DNA of 64,000 bases, from contig SNWL01000008.1 in assembly GCA_004362315.1 (NCBI GenBank), forward strand, positions 518,171 to 582,170, in the 5' to 3' direction. Below the pieces are notes generated by a model. It did not search any database, was not told the DNA's origin, and was given only the letters and a program-made list of their open reading frames with translations. This stretch comes from Mycobacterium sp. BK086. Lineage in GTDB: Bacteria; Actinomycetota; Actinomycetes; Mycobacteriales; Mycobacteriaceae. Shown piece after piece: positions 1 to 8,185 of this stretch (positions are counted from its first letter, which is position 1; every line of letters begins with the position of its first letter). Position numbers and translations under genes: made by a program.

Positions 1-610
1 AGGCACCGGTCGCCAGGATCACGGCCTTGGCGGCGACGGTGACGAACTCGCCGGTGCGGGAATTCAGTGCCGCGGCACCCACCGCGCGGCCGTCGGCGGT
101 GAGCACCCGCACGGGCATCAACCGGTTCTCGATCTGGATCTTCTCGCGCATGGACTTCTGCCGCAGCACCCGATAGAGCGCCTTCTTGACGTCCTTGCCC
201 TCCGGCATCGGTAGCACGTAGGAGCCGGACCGGTGCACCCGCCGTACCGCGTACTCGCCGTGCTCGTCCTTTTCGAACTTGACGCCGTACCGCTCGAGCC
301 GCTGCACCATGGCAAAGCCGCGGGTCGCGGTCTGATAGATGGTGCGCTGGTTGACGATTCCGTCGTTGGCGCGGGTGATCTCGGCGACGTAGTCCTCGGG
401 TTCGGCCTTGCCGGGGATGACGGCGTTGTTGACGCCGTCCATCCCCATCGCCAGCGCACCGGAGTGGCGGACGTGCGCCTTCTCCAGCAGCAGCACCTGG
501 GCGCCGTTCTCGGCGGCGGTGAGCGCGGCCATCGTGCCTGCGGTGCCACCGCCGATGACCAGTACGTCACAGTCCAGGCGGGTGGTGTCGGAAAGGTCGG
601 GAATCTGCAT
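1..610 (-). CDS. FAD-dependent AprA/fumarate-reductase-like flavoprotein (partial, C-terminus outside window)
   Basis: Only the first 203 codons are present; the gene runs off the left edge. Residues 15-30 form an FAD-binding Rossmann motif (VLVIGGGTAGT). The following segment, with an H-S-G-A-L-A turn and a PEDYV element, is typical of the succinate dehydrogenase/fumarate reductase flavoprotein superfamily and recalls the adenylylsulfate reductase alpha subunit. The ATG shares one base with the stop of the ABC ATPase gene (TGATG), so translation is probably coupled. The ferredoxin encoded earlier in the same operon is a plausible electron partner, as AprB is for AprA. The substrate is unknown; an oxidised sulfur compound is an inference from the sulfonate/nitrate-type transporter beside it. 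Confidence 0.85.
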   Translation of the reverse strand, partial: MQIPDLSDTTRLDCDVLVIGGGTAGTMAALTAAENGAQVLLLEKAHVRHSGALAMGMDGVNNAVIPGKAEPEDYVAEITRANDGIVNQRTIYQTATRGFAMVQRLERYGVKFEKDEHGEYAVRRVHRSGSYVLPMPEGKDVKKALYRVLRQKSMREKIQIENRLMPVRVLTADGRAVGAAALNSRTGEFVTVAAKAVILATGA

Positions 611-1368
611 CAGGAAAGCTCCGGAGTATCCAGTGCGGCAATGACTTCCGATCGCAGTGCACTGCGATCGGCGAGGGCATCGCGCGGGGCGGGGACGTCG
701 ATGAGGGCGCGTAGCGGTTGGCCGGCGCGTCCGAGCACGGCGATGCGGTCGCCGATGAGCAGCGCCTCGTCGACGTCGTGGGTGACGAAAACGATGGTGG
801 TGGGGTGCGCGCGCCAGGTGTCGATCAGGAGCCGCTGCATGCTGGCCCGGGTCTGAGTGTCCAGCGCACCGAACGGTTCGTCCATCATCACCGCCCGCGG
901 TGCGCCGGCCAGGCCACGCGCCAACTGCACTCGCTGGCGCATCCCACCGGACAGGCTCTTGGGCAGGTAACCCTCGAAACCGGTCAGACCGACATCGGCG
1001 ATCCAGCGCAGAGCCTCCTCGCGCCGCCCGGCCCGAGGCACCCCAGCCAGCTTGAGCGCGAGTTCGACATTGGACTGCACGGTGCGCCAGGGCAGCAACG
1101 CGTTGTCCTGGAACACCAATGCCCGCTCGCGCGACGTGGTGCGTACCGGCTCACCGTCGGCGAGCACCTCGCCCGCGTCGGGGCGGAGGAGTCCGGCCAG
1201 CGCCCGCAGCACGGTGGACTTGCCACAGCCCGACGGCCCGGTCAGAACCAGGATCTCGCCGGGTCGCACCTGCAGGTCGAGGTGGTTGATGACCGGTGAG
1301 CCGCCGTAACTCAGCACAAGGTTGGTGAGCTGCAACGTCATCCCCGCAACTGGGGCAGCCAGCGTCAT
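610..1368 (-). CDS. ABC transporter ATP-binding protein, nitrate/sulfonate/taurine type
   Basis: This is a 252-residue cytoplasmic ATPase. Walker A (GPSGCGKST) lies at residues 44-52. The signature LSGGMRQRVQLARG, a Walker B ending in MMDEPFGALD and the H-loop VFVTHDVDEAL follow in order. The combination DEPFGALD with DEAL is usual for SsuB/TauB/NrtD-type importers. The ATG at 1368 gives a 4-base ATGA overlap with the permease gene and excludes a non-homologous upstream extension. It should energise the permease and binding protein encoded just upstream. The imported compound cannot be read from the sequence. Confidence 0.93.
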   Translation of the reverse strand: MTLAAPVAGMTLQLTNLVLSYGGSPVINHLDLQVRPGEILVLTGPSGCGKSTVLRALAGLLRPDAGEVLADGEPVRTTSRERALVFQDNALLPWRTVQSNVELALKLAGVPRAGRREEALRWIADVGLTGFEGYLPKSLSGGMRQRVQLARGLAGAPRAVMMDEPFGALDTQTRASMQRLLIDTWRAHPTTIVFVTHDVDEALLIGDRIAVLGRAGQPLRALIDVPAPRDALADRSALRSEVIAALDTPELS

Positions 1369-2231
1369 CGCGCCTTCTCCTCGCCGCGCGGCAACCAGCG
1401 CGTGACGCGGCGTCCCAGGATCTCGATCGCAGCGGACGTGGCGAAGCCGAGGATGCCGATCGTGATGATGCCGACGAAGACCTCGGGATAGGCCAACACG
1501 GTATAGGCCTGCCAGGTCCGGTAACCGACACCGAGGCGGCCCGAGATCATCTCGGCCGAGATCACGCAGATCCACGCCACGCCGATCCCGACCGACAGGC
1601 CGCCGAAGACCCCGGGCAGGATGCCCGGCAGCACGACCCGCACCAGAACGTCCCACCGGCTACCGCCCAGTGTGCGGACCGACTCCTCCCAGATCGTCGG
1701 CAGGGCGCGCACCGCGTGCCGCGTGCTCACCATGATCGGGAAGAACGCGGCCAGGAACGTGATGAACACGATTCCCGCTTCGTCACTGGGGAACAGCAGG
1801 ATCGCCACCGGGACGATCGCGATCGCCGGGATCGGGCGAGCGAGTTCGGTCAACGGCCCGAAGACGTTGGCGAACGCGTTCGACCGGCCCAGCAGGATGC
1901 CGGTGACCACGCCGACCGCCGCCGCGAGCGCGAAACCCGTCAGGATCCGGATCAGCGATTGGCCGAGATCCAGCCAGTATTCCGGTACGGCAACCCGTTT
2001 GGTGAACACGCTGACGATCTCGGTGACCGTCGGCAGCGTGTCGAAGCGCAACCAGATCCGGATGTGGTTGGCGGTCAACAGCTGCCAGAGCGCGATGGCC
2101 GCGGCCACCGACGCGATTCGCACCACCCACGCGCCCCAGGGCCGACGCCGCGTGCCGGACTTCACCGGTGCCGCAATGGTGTCGGCGCCGACGGCGATCG
2201 GGCCCGTGAGCATCGCGGGTTCGGCGGTCAC
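1365..2231 (-). CDS. ABC transporter permease, SsuC/TauC family
   Basis: This 288-residue integral membrane protein has a first hydrophobic segment near residues 30-48 (VVRIASVAAAIALWQLL) and several more. A BPD_transp_1-type coupling region near EESVRTLGGSRWDVLVRVVL contains the EAA-like loop with its conserved glycine that contacts the ATPase. The GTG start at 2231 overlaps the binding-protein stop as GTGA. This start avoids a low-hydrophobicity, arginine-rich extension that would come from another reading frame of the neighbour. It should form the membrane channel for the importer. Confidence 0.92.
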   Translation of the reverse strand: MTAEPAMLTGPIAVGADTIAAPVKSGTRRRPWGAWVVRIASVAAAIALWQLLTANHIRIWLRFDTLPTVTEIVSVFTKRVAVPEYWLDLGQSLIRILTGFALAAAVGVVTGILLGRSNAFANVFGPLTELARPIPAIAIVPVAILLFPSDEAGIVFITFLAAFFPIMVSTRHAVRALPTIWEESVRTLGGSRWDVLVRVVLPGILPGVFGGLSVGIGVAWICVISAEMISGRLGVGYRTWQAYTVLAYPEVFVGIITIGILGFATSAAIEILGRRVTRWLPRGEEKAR

Positions 2232-3652
2232 ACCGCACCGGCCAGCGCGGCCTGATAGTCCACCACCGTGGTACCGGGGTGCGCGGCGGTATAGCGCTGA
2301 GCGCCGGCATCGGTGTCGAACGGCAGGTAGGAGTTGCCGGACTGCACCCAGACCGAACGATCGGCGAACCATCGGGTGCCCAGCTCGGTGTCGGGAACGT
2401 AGGCCGCGATCACTTTCTGGCCCTTGGCATTCGCCTCGCGCAGAGCGCGTAGCAGGCAGCCCGGATTGGCCGCGGGCTGGGTGGCGGTTTGCCCGTCGAT
2501 CCACAGCTCGCCCGCCAGCGCGGGGTCGGTCACGGCGACATTGCAGATCGGGTCCTGACCGCTGACCTGGATCGGGTTGGTGGTGACGGTCACGGCCTTG
2601 TCGTAGTCGAGATTGCGTGCCGCGAAGACCTTGCGTAAGGGGTCGGCGTTGACGAACTGGTCGATGTTCAGATCGGCGAAGTCGCCGATCGACTTCAGGT
2701 ACGGAATGTCACTCTTGAAGGCGTCGACCAGAGACGGCTTGATCGTGGTGTCGAACGACACCGCGCCGCCGGGGCCGTTGTAGAGGTACACCACTTCCTG
2801 CGGAAGTCCACTGCCATCGGCGACGAGTTTGGCTGCCTCCAAGGGCTTTTCGTGCAAGAAATCGGTGGCGTCAAGCTGGGCCTGCAAGAATGCGTCGAGG
2901 ACCTCGGGATGTTGGCCGGCGTAATCGCGGCGGACCACCACGCCGTGGAACGTCGGCACGTTCAGTTCGGCGCCGTCGAACAGCAGTCGACCCTTGTTCT
3001 GGAACGCCAGCAGTCCCGGCCAGGCGACGAACTGCGCGAACGCCTGCACCTGACCGGATTCCAGCGCGGATGCTCCGACCTGGGGTTGCTGGTTGAGCAC
3101 CTCCACCCCGGTCTTCGGGTCGATGCCCGCCTTGGTCAGCGCCCGCACCAGCGTGCCGTGGCCGGCCGACCCGACCGACGCCGACACCTTCTGACCACGA
3201 AGATCGTCCAGCGAACGGTCAGGCGAATTCGGCGGCACCACAACCATGTTGAGAGCACCCTTGGCGTTGTAGCCGGTGATCGAGACCACCTCGGTCTTGG
3301 CACGCTCGTTGGCCTGGGTCTTGGAGCCGTTGATCAGCAGCGGATAGTCGCCCATCGAGCCGATGTCGATCTTCTCGGCGAGCATCTGTGCGGTGATCGG
3401 CGCTCCGGTGTCGTAGTCCTGCCACTGCACCGTGTATTTCACGTTGGTGCGCTTGGTGATGTCAGCGAGGCGCTGCTCGAGGAAGCCCTTGGCGCGCAGC
3501 AGAGCGCCCGCGGTGACGGTGTTGATGGTCTTGGACTGGTAGCCGATGACGACGTTGACCTCACCGGCCGCCTGAGGCTTGGCGTCCAGCGAGCAGCCGG
3601 CGGTGGCCGTGACGAGGGCAGCGGCCAGCACGGCCGCAAAGCGGATTTTCAT
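2228..3652 (-). CDS. ABC transporter substrate-binding lipoprotein with C-terminal NosL-like extension
   Basis: This 474-residue protein begins with a lipoprotein signal: a basic start, a hydrophobic stretch, then a lipobox ending ATAGC, so it should be anchored outside the membrane. Residues to about 340 resemble the SsuA/NMT1 family of sulfonate/nitrate/thiamine-precursor binding proteins (RGQKVSASVGSAGHGTL, then GVVVRRDYAGQHPEVLDAFL). Family members are usually about 320 residues. The extra 120 or so residues (from about PICNVAV to the end) contain FADRSVWVQ, YLPFDTDAGAQRY and AAHPGTTVVDY, which resemble the core of the NosL copper-chaperone family. That assignment is by eye and tentative. 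A signal peptide directly after the ATG at 3652 supports the start. Confidence 0.85.
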   Translation of the reverse strand: MKIRFAAVLAAALVTATAGCSLDAKPQAAGEVNVVIGYQSKTINTVTAGALLRAKGFLEQRLADITKRTNVKYTVQWQDYDTGAPITAQMLAEKIDIGSMGDYPLLINGSKTQANERAKTEVVSITGYNAKGALNMVVVPPNSPDRSLDDLRGQKVSASVGSAGHGTLVRALTKAGIDPKTGVEVLNQQPQVGASALESGQVQAFAQFVAWPGLLAFQNKGRLLFDGAELNVPTFHGVVVRRDYAGQHPEVLDAFLQAQLDATDFLHEKPLEAAKLVADGSGLPQEVVYLYNGPGGAVSFDTTIKPSLVDAFKSDIPYLKSIGDFADLNIDQFVNADPLRKVFAARNLDYDKAVTVTTNPIQVSGQDPICNVAVTDPALAGELWIDGQTATQPAANPGCLLRALREANAKGQKVIAAYVPDTELGTRWFADRSVWVQSGNSYLPFDTDAGAQRYTAAHPGTTVVDYQAALAGAV

Positions 3653-3678
3653 GAATGTCTTTTCCGAAGTTGGGCTGT

Positions 3679-3906
3679 TCAGCGGATGAGATAGGGCATG
3701 TTCACGGTGACGGCACCGGTGGGACAACGGGCTGCGCAGGGGCCGCAGTACCAACACTCGTCGACATGCATGAATGCCTTGCCGTTCGCCGGGTTGATGG
3801 CGAGCGAGTCGAGGGGGCAGATGTCCACGCAGAGTGTGCATCCCTCGATACACAGCGACTCGTCGATGGTGACCGGAACGTCGGCCCGCTGGTTGATCAG
3901 TGTCAT
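3679..3906 (-). CDS. Small 2x[4Fe-4S] ferredoxin
   Basis: This 75-residue protein has two complete iron-sulfur motifs, CIEGCTLCVDICP and CWYCGPCAARCP, each of the form Cx2-3Cx2Cx3CP. This is the 8Fe-8S bacterial ferredoxin/AprB-like pattern. It overlaps the GntR stop by four bases (ATGA) and lies 26 bases before the binding-protein gene. In this operon it probably carries electrons to or from the AprA-like flavoprotein encoded last. It has no signal peptide and is cytoplasmic. Confidence 0.93.
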   Translation of the reverse strand: MTLINQRADVPVTIDESLCIEGCTLCVDICPLDSLAINPANGKAFMHVDECWYCGPCAARCPTGAVTVNMPYLIR

Positions 3907-4646
3907 GACATCTCCCTGACAAGGTTGCCGCGCAGGGTAATTCGATCGCCCCGCATGCGGATGTATTCGAGGTCGACGGGCCGTCCGTCGTCGAGGTGGG
4001 TCAACCGCTCCAGCAGCAACACCGCGGCACCTTCGGGCACCTGAAGGATGGCTGCCGAGTGTGCATCGGCGGGAACCGCTTCCACGGCAAGACTCGCCGA
4101 GCCCAGCCGCTGCCCGGTGACCTCTTCGAGCAGGGCGAAGATGTCGTTGGTCTCCAACGGATGCCTGATGATGTCGGCTCCGACGTCGGGCGCGAGGTAG
4201 GTCTTGTCCAGACTCAACGGCAGATCGCCCAGGAACCGCAGCCGTTCGATGAACAGCACCTGCTCGCCGGGTTGCAGTCCGAGACGGCGCGCGACCGCGG
4301 GAGGTGCTGCCACCGACATCGCCGCGCGCACCTCGTTGCGGACCTCGCCATAGCTCTTGAACGTCTCCTTCAGCCCGACAAGCGCATCCAGGCCGTGGTC
4401 GTACTTGCGGATGGCAACCTGGGTGCCCACTTTGGGCCCGCGGTCGATGAGGCCCTCGTCCTTCAATGTCGCCAGAGCCTCACGGACGGTGTTGCGTGAC
4501 ACCCCGAATTCCACTGACAGCTCGGCTTCGGTAGGTAGGCCTTGCGGATAGCCGCCGACATGGATTTGATGGCGCAAGACGTCGGCGACGAGCCGAGCCT
4601 GATCGGCCCGTGCCCGGCGGATCGGCACCGGTTCGGCGTCGCCCAT
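3903..4646 (-). CDS. GntR/HutC-family transcriptional regulator
   Basis: This 247-residue regulator has an N-terminal winged helix-turn-helix (LPTEAELSVEFGVSRNTVREALATLKDEGLI, about residues 38-68) and a C-terminal UTRA-type effector domain. The latter includes LFIERLRFLGDLPLSLDKTYL and a closing VDLEYIRMRGDR segment. It is first in the flavoprotein/ABC operon and overlaps the ferredoxin start by four bases, so it very likely controls its own operon. A perfect 6-bp inverted repeat lies 15 bases upstream of the chosen ATG. An upstream in-frame extension is not conserved-looking and was rejected. Confidence 0.92.
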   Translation of the reverse strand: MGDAEPVPIRRARADQARLVADVLRHQIHVGGYPQGLPTEAELSVEFGVSRNTVREALATLKDEGLIDRGPKVGTQVAIRKYDHGLDALVGLKETFKSYGEVRNEVRAAMSVAAPPAVARRLGLQPGEQVLFIERLRFLGDLPLSLDKTYLAPDVGADIIRHPLETNDIFALLEEVTGQRLGSASLAVEAVPADAHSAAILQVPEGAAVLLLERLTHLDDGRPVDLEYIRMRGDRITLRGNLVREMS

Positions 4647-4660
4647 CGCACCCTCCTGCC

Positions 4661-4678
4661 TGACGATATGTCTCGTCA
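4661..4678. promoter_or_regulatory. Putative GntR operator (inverted repeat)
   Basis: TGACGA, a 6-base spacer, then TCGTCA form a perfect inverted repeat immediately upstream of the GntR operon. Position and symmetry suit an autoregulatory operator. The rest of the 4647-4885 gap holds no gene and presumably the operon promoter. Confidence 0.5.
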
Positions 4679-4885
4679 AACACGGTAAAGCCGCTGCATG
4701 GTGCCACTGGCCCGGCGAGTGCCACGCCATGTACGGCCACTCGCAATGCGCCGGTCGCAAGCGCGCCGGACCTGCCGATACAGGCGATCTGGTGGGCATT
4801 GCGCCACCGCTGCGTCAATGGACGCAGTTCTGATCGTGCTGAGCCGAAAGTTCGGCGGGCAGGAGCGCAGCGACCCGGGGATTAT

Positions 4886-5626
4886 TCAGGGCAGACGGTG
4901 TGGCACGTCGGTGATCAAGCCGCCGTCCATCACGAATTCCGACCCGGTGGCGAAGGACGACTCGTCACTGGCGAGGAACAACACGAACGTCGACACCTCA
5001 TGTGGCTCGCCGAGGCGACCCATCGGGGCGGCCACCAGATCGTCGGGCATGTGCGCGGTCATCGGGGTGCGGATCATCCCCGGATGCAGCGAGTTGACCC
5101 GAATGTTGCTGGGCGCCAACTCAAGTGCGGCAGATTTGGTAAGCCCCCGGATGGCCCACTTCGAGGCGACGTACCCGTGGTTGCCCGGGGTGCCGCGCAT
5201 GGCCTGGATCGACGACATATTGATGATCGAGCCGCCGCCCGCGTCGGTCATCGGCCCGATCACCGACTTGATGCCGAGCATGGTGCCGGTGAGGTTGACG
5301 TCGATAACCCGTTGCCAGCGTTCGCGTTCGAGGTTCTTCAGCGTGCGCCGGTACACGATGCCTGCGTTGTTCACCAGAACGTTGAGTAAGCCGAACTCGC
5401 GCAGGGCGAGCGCCACCGCCGCGGCCCAGTCGTCAGGATTCGACACGTCGAGGTGGACGAAGCGGGCGGCGGCGCCGAGTTCGGCGGCGACGGCGGCGCC
5501 CTCCTCGTCGAGCACGTCACCGAGGACCACCCTGGCGCCTTCCCTGACGAGCAGTCGGGCGTGTTCGGCGCCCATCCCGCGCGCGGCCCCGGTGATCAGG
5601 GCGACCTTGCCCTCGACGCGTCCCAT
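4886..5626 (-). CDS. Short-chain dehydrogenase/reductase, FabG3 / 20-beta-hydroxysteroid dehydrogenase-like
   Basis: This 246-residue NAD(P)-dependent oxidoreductase has the cofactor motif TGAARGMG near residue 12, the NNAG structural motif, the catalytic serine in NMSSIQ and the YVASK Tyr/Lys pair. It ends with the usual SDESSFATGSEFVMDGG C-terminal segment. The overall sequence recalls mycobacterial FabG3 (Rv2002). The ATG at 5626, directly before GRVEGKVALITG, matches the family start better than the upstream ATG. The substrate is not determinable; a steroid or hydroxyacyl group is possible. Nearby genes give no pathway clue. Confidence 0.88.
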   Translation of the reverse strand: MGRVEGKVALITGAARGMGAEHARLLVREGARVVLGDVLDEEGAAVAAELGAAARFVHLDVSNPDDWAAAVALALREFGLLNVLVNNAGIVYRRTLKNLERERWQRVIDVNLTGTMLGIKSVIGPMTDAGGGSIINMSSIQAMRGTPGNHGYVASKWAIRGLTKSAALELAPSNIRVNSLHPGMIRTPMTAHMPDDLVAAPMGRLGEPHEVSTFVLFLASDESSFATGSEFVMDGGLITDVPHRLP

Positions 5627-5662
5627 GAGCGGGACGGTACCGGGCACGAGGCCCGCGCAGTT

Positions 5663-6451
5663 TTACTTGGCCGCTAGCTGGGACCAGGTATCCAGCACGT
5701 TCTGGTAGGCCTCCGGCGATACCGCGATCGACCCGACGAACGGATGCTCCATGGCGAACGTCAGGTAGAGCACAAAGGCCAGCAGCGAGCCCGCCAGTGC
5801 AATCAACGCCCCGTGGACGACGACGTCGGAGGACGGGAACATGTAGGTGAACATCAGCATCACCGCGCCGCCGCCGAGCAGCAGCACCCACAGCTCACTA
5901 GGGATCTCCGACTGGCTGCCGGAGATGCGAGTCTTACGGGCGTGGCCCAGTTCGTCCAGCCGGGTGATGGACTCCTGGTAAAAGGAGATCTCACGCTGGG
6001 AGGCCGGTTGAATCTGGAGGAAATCCTGCCACACTTCCGTCAGATGATCTGATTGCTGTTCGATGATGTCACCCTGCCGCATCCTCGGAAACTCGTCGTC
6101 CACAACGTCATTGGTGTACGCGATCAGGCTCTGCTGGAACGCCGTACGGCTGGCCTCGGGCAGGCCGGCGGAATCGCGCAGGAGCTCAGAGATCGCGGCG
6201 GCTTCCGCCTCGGTGCCATCCTCGGCCGAGTTGAGCTGTTCCCACACCACCACGACGACGAAGGCCACCAGCACCGCGTACAGCACGCCCGCGAGGTTGA
6301 AGACATGACCGGCCACTTCGTTGCCGCCCGCCAACCTCGCCTGGGGAAGCACCCGCCGCGTCACCACGAGCCCCGTCACGGCCAGCCCCACGGTGATGAT
6401 GACGACGACGAACCCCACGAGCGGCGCGGGCAGCTGCAGGAGCCAGATCAC
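5663..6451 (-). CDS. DUF4239 / bestrophin-like membrane protein
   Basis: This protein of about 262 residues has two hydrophobic segments near the N-terminus (LVGFVVVIITVGLAVTGLVV and AGVLYAVLVAFVVVVVW) and two near the C-terminus (LWVLLLGGGAVMLMFTYMF and ALIALAGSLLAFVLYLTF). A soluble alpha-helical, acidic middle lies between them. This layout, and an EQLNSAEDGTEAEAAAI-type helix after the second segment, match DUF4239 proteins. Function is unknown. The start is uncertain: GTG 6451 or TTG 6454 sits just before the first membrane segment without a clear ribosome site. Longer forms would overlap the divergent hydrolase gene. Confidence 0.75.
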   Translation of the reverse strand: MIWLLQLPAPLVGFVVVIITVGLAVTGLVVTRRVLPQARLAGGNEVAGHVFNLAGVLYAVLVAFVVVVVWEQLNSAEDGTEAEAAAISELLRDSAGLPEASRTAFQQSLIAYTNDVVDDEFPRMRQGDIIEQQSDHLTEVWQDFLQIQPASQREISFYQESITRLDELGHARKTRISGSQSEIPSELWVLLLGGGAVMLMFTYMFPSSDVVVHGALIALAGSLLAFVLYLTFAMEHPFVGSIAVSPEAYQNVLDTWSQLAAK

Positions 6452-6512
6452 CAAGGACTTATTACCGCGGCGTTCGCCCGCCAAACAGCGACGCCACCGA
6501 TAAGGTGCGGCT

Positions 6513-7301
6513 GTGCTCGAGGTGATCGACAAGGGTGCTGCCACGGCCACCCACGCCACGCCGCTGCTGTTCGTCCACGGCGCCTTCCACGGGGCATGGT
6601 GCTGGGACGACCACTTTCTCGACTACTTCGCCGAGCGCGGCTATCACGCGCTCGCGCTGAATCTGCGCGGCCACGGCGCCAGCCCCTTGCCGGCACCCAT
6701 CAACGAGTGCAGCGTCTTCGACTACGTGCAGGACGTCAGTACGGTCGCCGATCGCCTGCCGGTGCCGCCGGTGGTCATCGGGCACTCGATGGGTGGTTTC
6801 GTGGTGCAGAAGTATCTGGCTGTGCATGATGCCCCCGCGGCGGTTCTGGTGGCCTCGGCACCCCCGACTGGTATTGCTCCAGCGACAGTGCGAGTGGCCT
6901 GCCGGCACTGGCGCAACTCGATGCGCACCCGGTCGTTCAGCAAGCCGCTGGAATTCTTTGCCGCACCGGGTGTTTCACGGGCAACCTTCTATCATTCGGC
7001 CACGCCCGACGAGATCGTGGCCGCCTGCACATCGCGGTTGGGCCCGGAGAGCGCCCGCGTGCTCTACCGAGATCTGTTGTACCGCCATCTCGCCCGGCCC
7101 AAGCAGGTCACCACCGAGGTTCTGGTGCTCGGCGCGGAGCTGGACGGGTTCTTCACCCCGCGGGAGGTAGCCGCGACCGCGCGCGCGTACCGCACCGAGC
7201 CGGTGATGTTTCCCGGCATGGGCCACAACATGATGCTCGAGAACGGTTGGGAGAGCGTCGCCGACCACATTCACAGGTGGTTGGCAGCAAGTCTGCGCTG
7301 A
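6513..7301 (+). CDS. Alpha/beta hydrolase
   Basis: This 262-residue alpha/beta-hydrolase-fold protein has an HGAFHGAWCW oxyanion-hole segment near residue 22 and the nucleophile elbow GHSMGG (Ser92). An Asp in LGAELDGFF and the His in GMGHNMML complete a plausible triad. It starts at GTG 6513. No signal peptide is evident, so it is probably cytoplasmic. It is transcribed divergently from the DUF4239-like gene. The motif set fits esterases, lactonases and haloperoxidase-like enzymes; substrate unknown. Confidence 0.88.
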   Translation: MLEVIDKGAATATHATPLLFVHGAFHGAWCWDDHFLDYFAERGYHALALNLRGHGASPLPAPINECSVFDYVQDVSTVADRLPVPPVVIGHSMGGFVVQKYLAVHDAPAAVLVASAPPTGIAPATVRVACRHWRNSMRTRSFSKPLEFFAAPGVSRATFYHSATPDEIVAACTSRLGPESARVLYRDLLYRHLARPKQVTTEVLVLGAELDGFFTPREVAATARAYRTEPVMFPGMGHNMMLENGWESVADHIHRWLAASLR

Positions 7302-7364
7302 CGCAGCGGTTAGTTTGCACTCCGAGCGGGAAACCAGACGCGCACCCCGACCTAGGAGGCAGGT

Positions 7365-7595
7365 ATGTGGCACACCGTCGTGCTGGCGGCCAGCGAGAAC
7401 ATCGAGGCAGCCGGGTTCATTCTGCGCGGCATCAAGGGCATCTTCGTGGCGATCGGCAGCATCATCGCGGCCGTCATCTGCGCGGTCATCGCCGGCATGA
7501 AAGGCCGAAATCCGTTCGGCTGGGGCATTCTCGGGCTGTTCTTTTCCATCCTGACGCTCATCGTCGTCATCGTGATACCGAGCAAAAAGTCCTAG
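7365..7595 (+). CDS. Small two-helix membrane protein, hypothetical
   Basis: This 76-residue protein has two hydrophobic stretches (about residues 25-45 and 52-70) separated by a basic KGRNPFGWG loop, and ends KKS. An AGGAGG ribosome site sits eight bases before the ATG, which strongly supports expression. Its stop overlaps the stop of the convergent TetR gene by four bases (CTAG). I do not recognise a family; small membrane proteins with an NPFGWG-type loop occur in actinobacteria, but no function can be given. Confidence 0.7.
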   Translation: MWHTVVLAASENIEAAGFILRGIKGIFVAIGSIIAAVICAVIAGMKGRNPFGWGILGLFFSILTLIVVIVIPSKKS

Positions 7596-8182
7596 GCCCG
7601 AAACCCCGCCAGGACTGCCTGTACGCCGATATCCCAGCGGCGATTGACGGATTCCGACGACGTGCCGAGCCACCGGCCGGCTTCCTGGACCGCCAAACCC
7701 TGTGCAAGAGCGAGTAATACATGCGCGATGTCCACCGGGTCGCCGGCCAGTATGCCGGCGTCGATGCACCGCTGTACCTTGCCGACGAGGATCTCCCGCA
7801 CCGTCGGCGCCGCAGCGAGCTGCCCGGGATCGGGGTCCAGATCCTGAAACGGCCTGCTGAACATGACCCGCGCCAGCGGCGGGTAGTCCAGGCAGAAGCG
7901 GCGGAACACCGGGATCACCGCGCGGAGATCGGCCAGCGCGTCGGCGGTTTCGGCAATGCCGGTGAGCTCAGTGCCCAGCCGACGGAACCCCTCGAAAAAC
8001 ACCGCTCGTAGGAGCCCGTCCTTGTCGGAGAACAGCTCGTAGACCGCGGGTACCGAGGTGCCGGCTCGCTCGGCCACCCGCCGGGTGGTGAACCCCGACA
8101 TGCCGTCTTCGCACAGCGTGCTCACCGCCACGTCGACCACGCGGTCGCGCAGCTCGGGAGTGCGCTGCTTGACCCTGGGCAC
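7592..8182 (-). CDS. TetR-family transcriptional regulator
   Basis: This 196-residue protein has an N-terminal TetR helix-turn-helix. It runs from ELRDRVVDVAVSTLCEDG through FTTRRVAERAGTSVPAVYELFSDKDGLLRAVF, roughly residues 9-58, followed by an all-helical ligand domain. It starts three bases after the echA3-like stop and is probably co-transcribed with it. It could therefore control a fatty-acid or acyl-CoA related promoter, possibly the palindrome upstream of echA3. The effector is unknown. Confidence 0.9.
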   Translation of the reverse strand: MPRVKQRTPELRDRVVDVAVSTLCEDGMSGFTTRRVAERAGTSVPAVYELFSDKDGLLRAVFFEGFRRLGTELTGIAETADALADLRAVIPVFRRFCLDYPPLARVMFSRPFQDLDPDPGQLAAAPTVREILVGKVQRCIDAGILAGDPVDIAHVLLALAQGLAVQEAGRWLGTSSESVNRRWDIGVQAVLAGFRA

Positions 8183-8185
8183 GGA

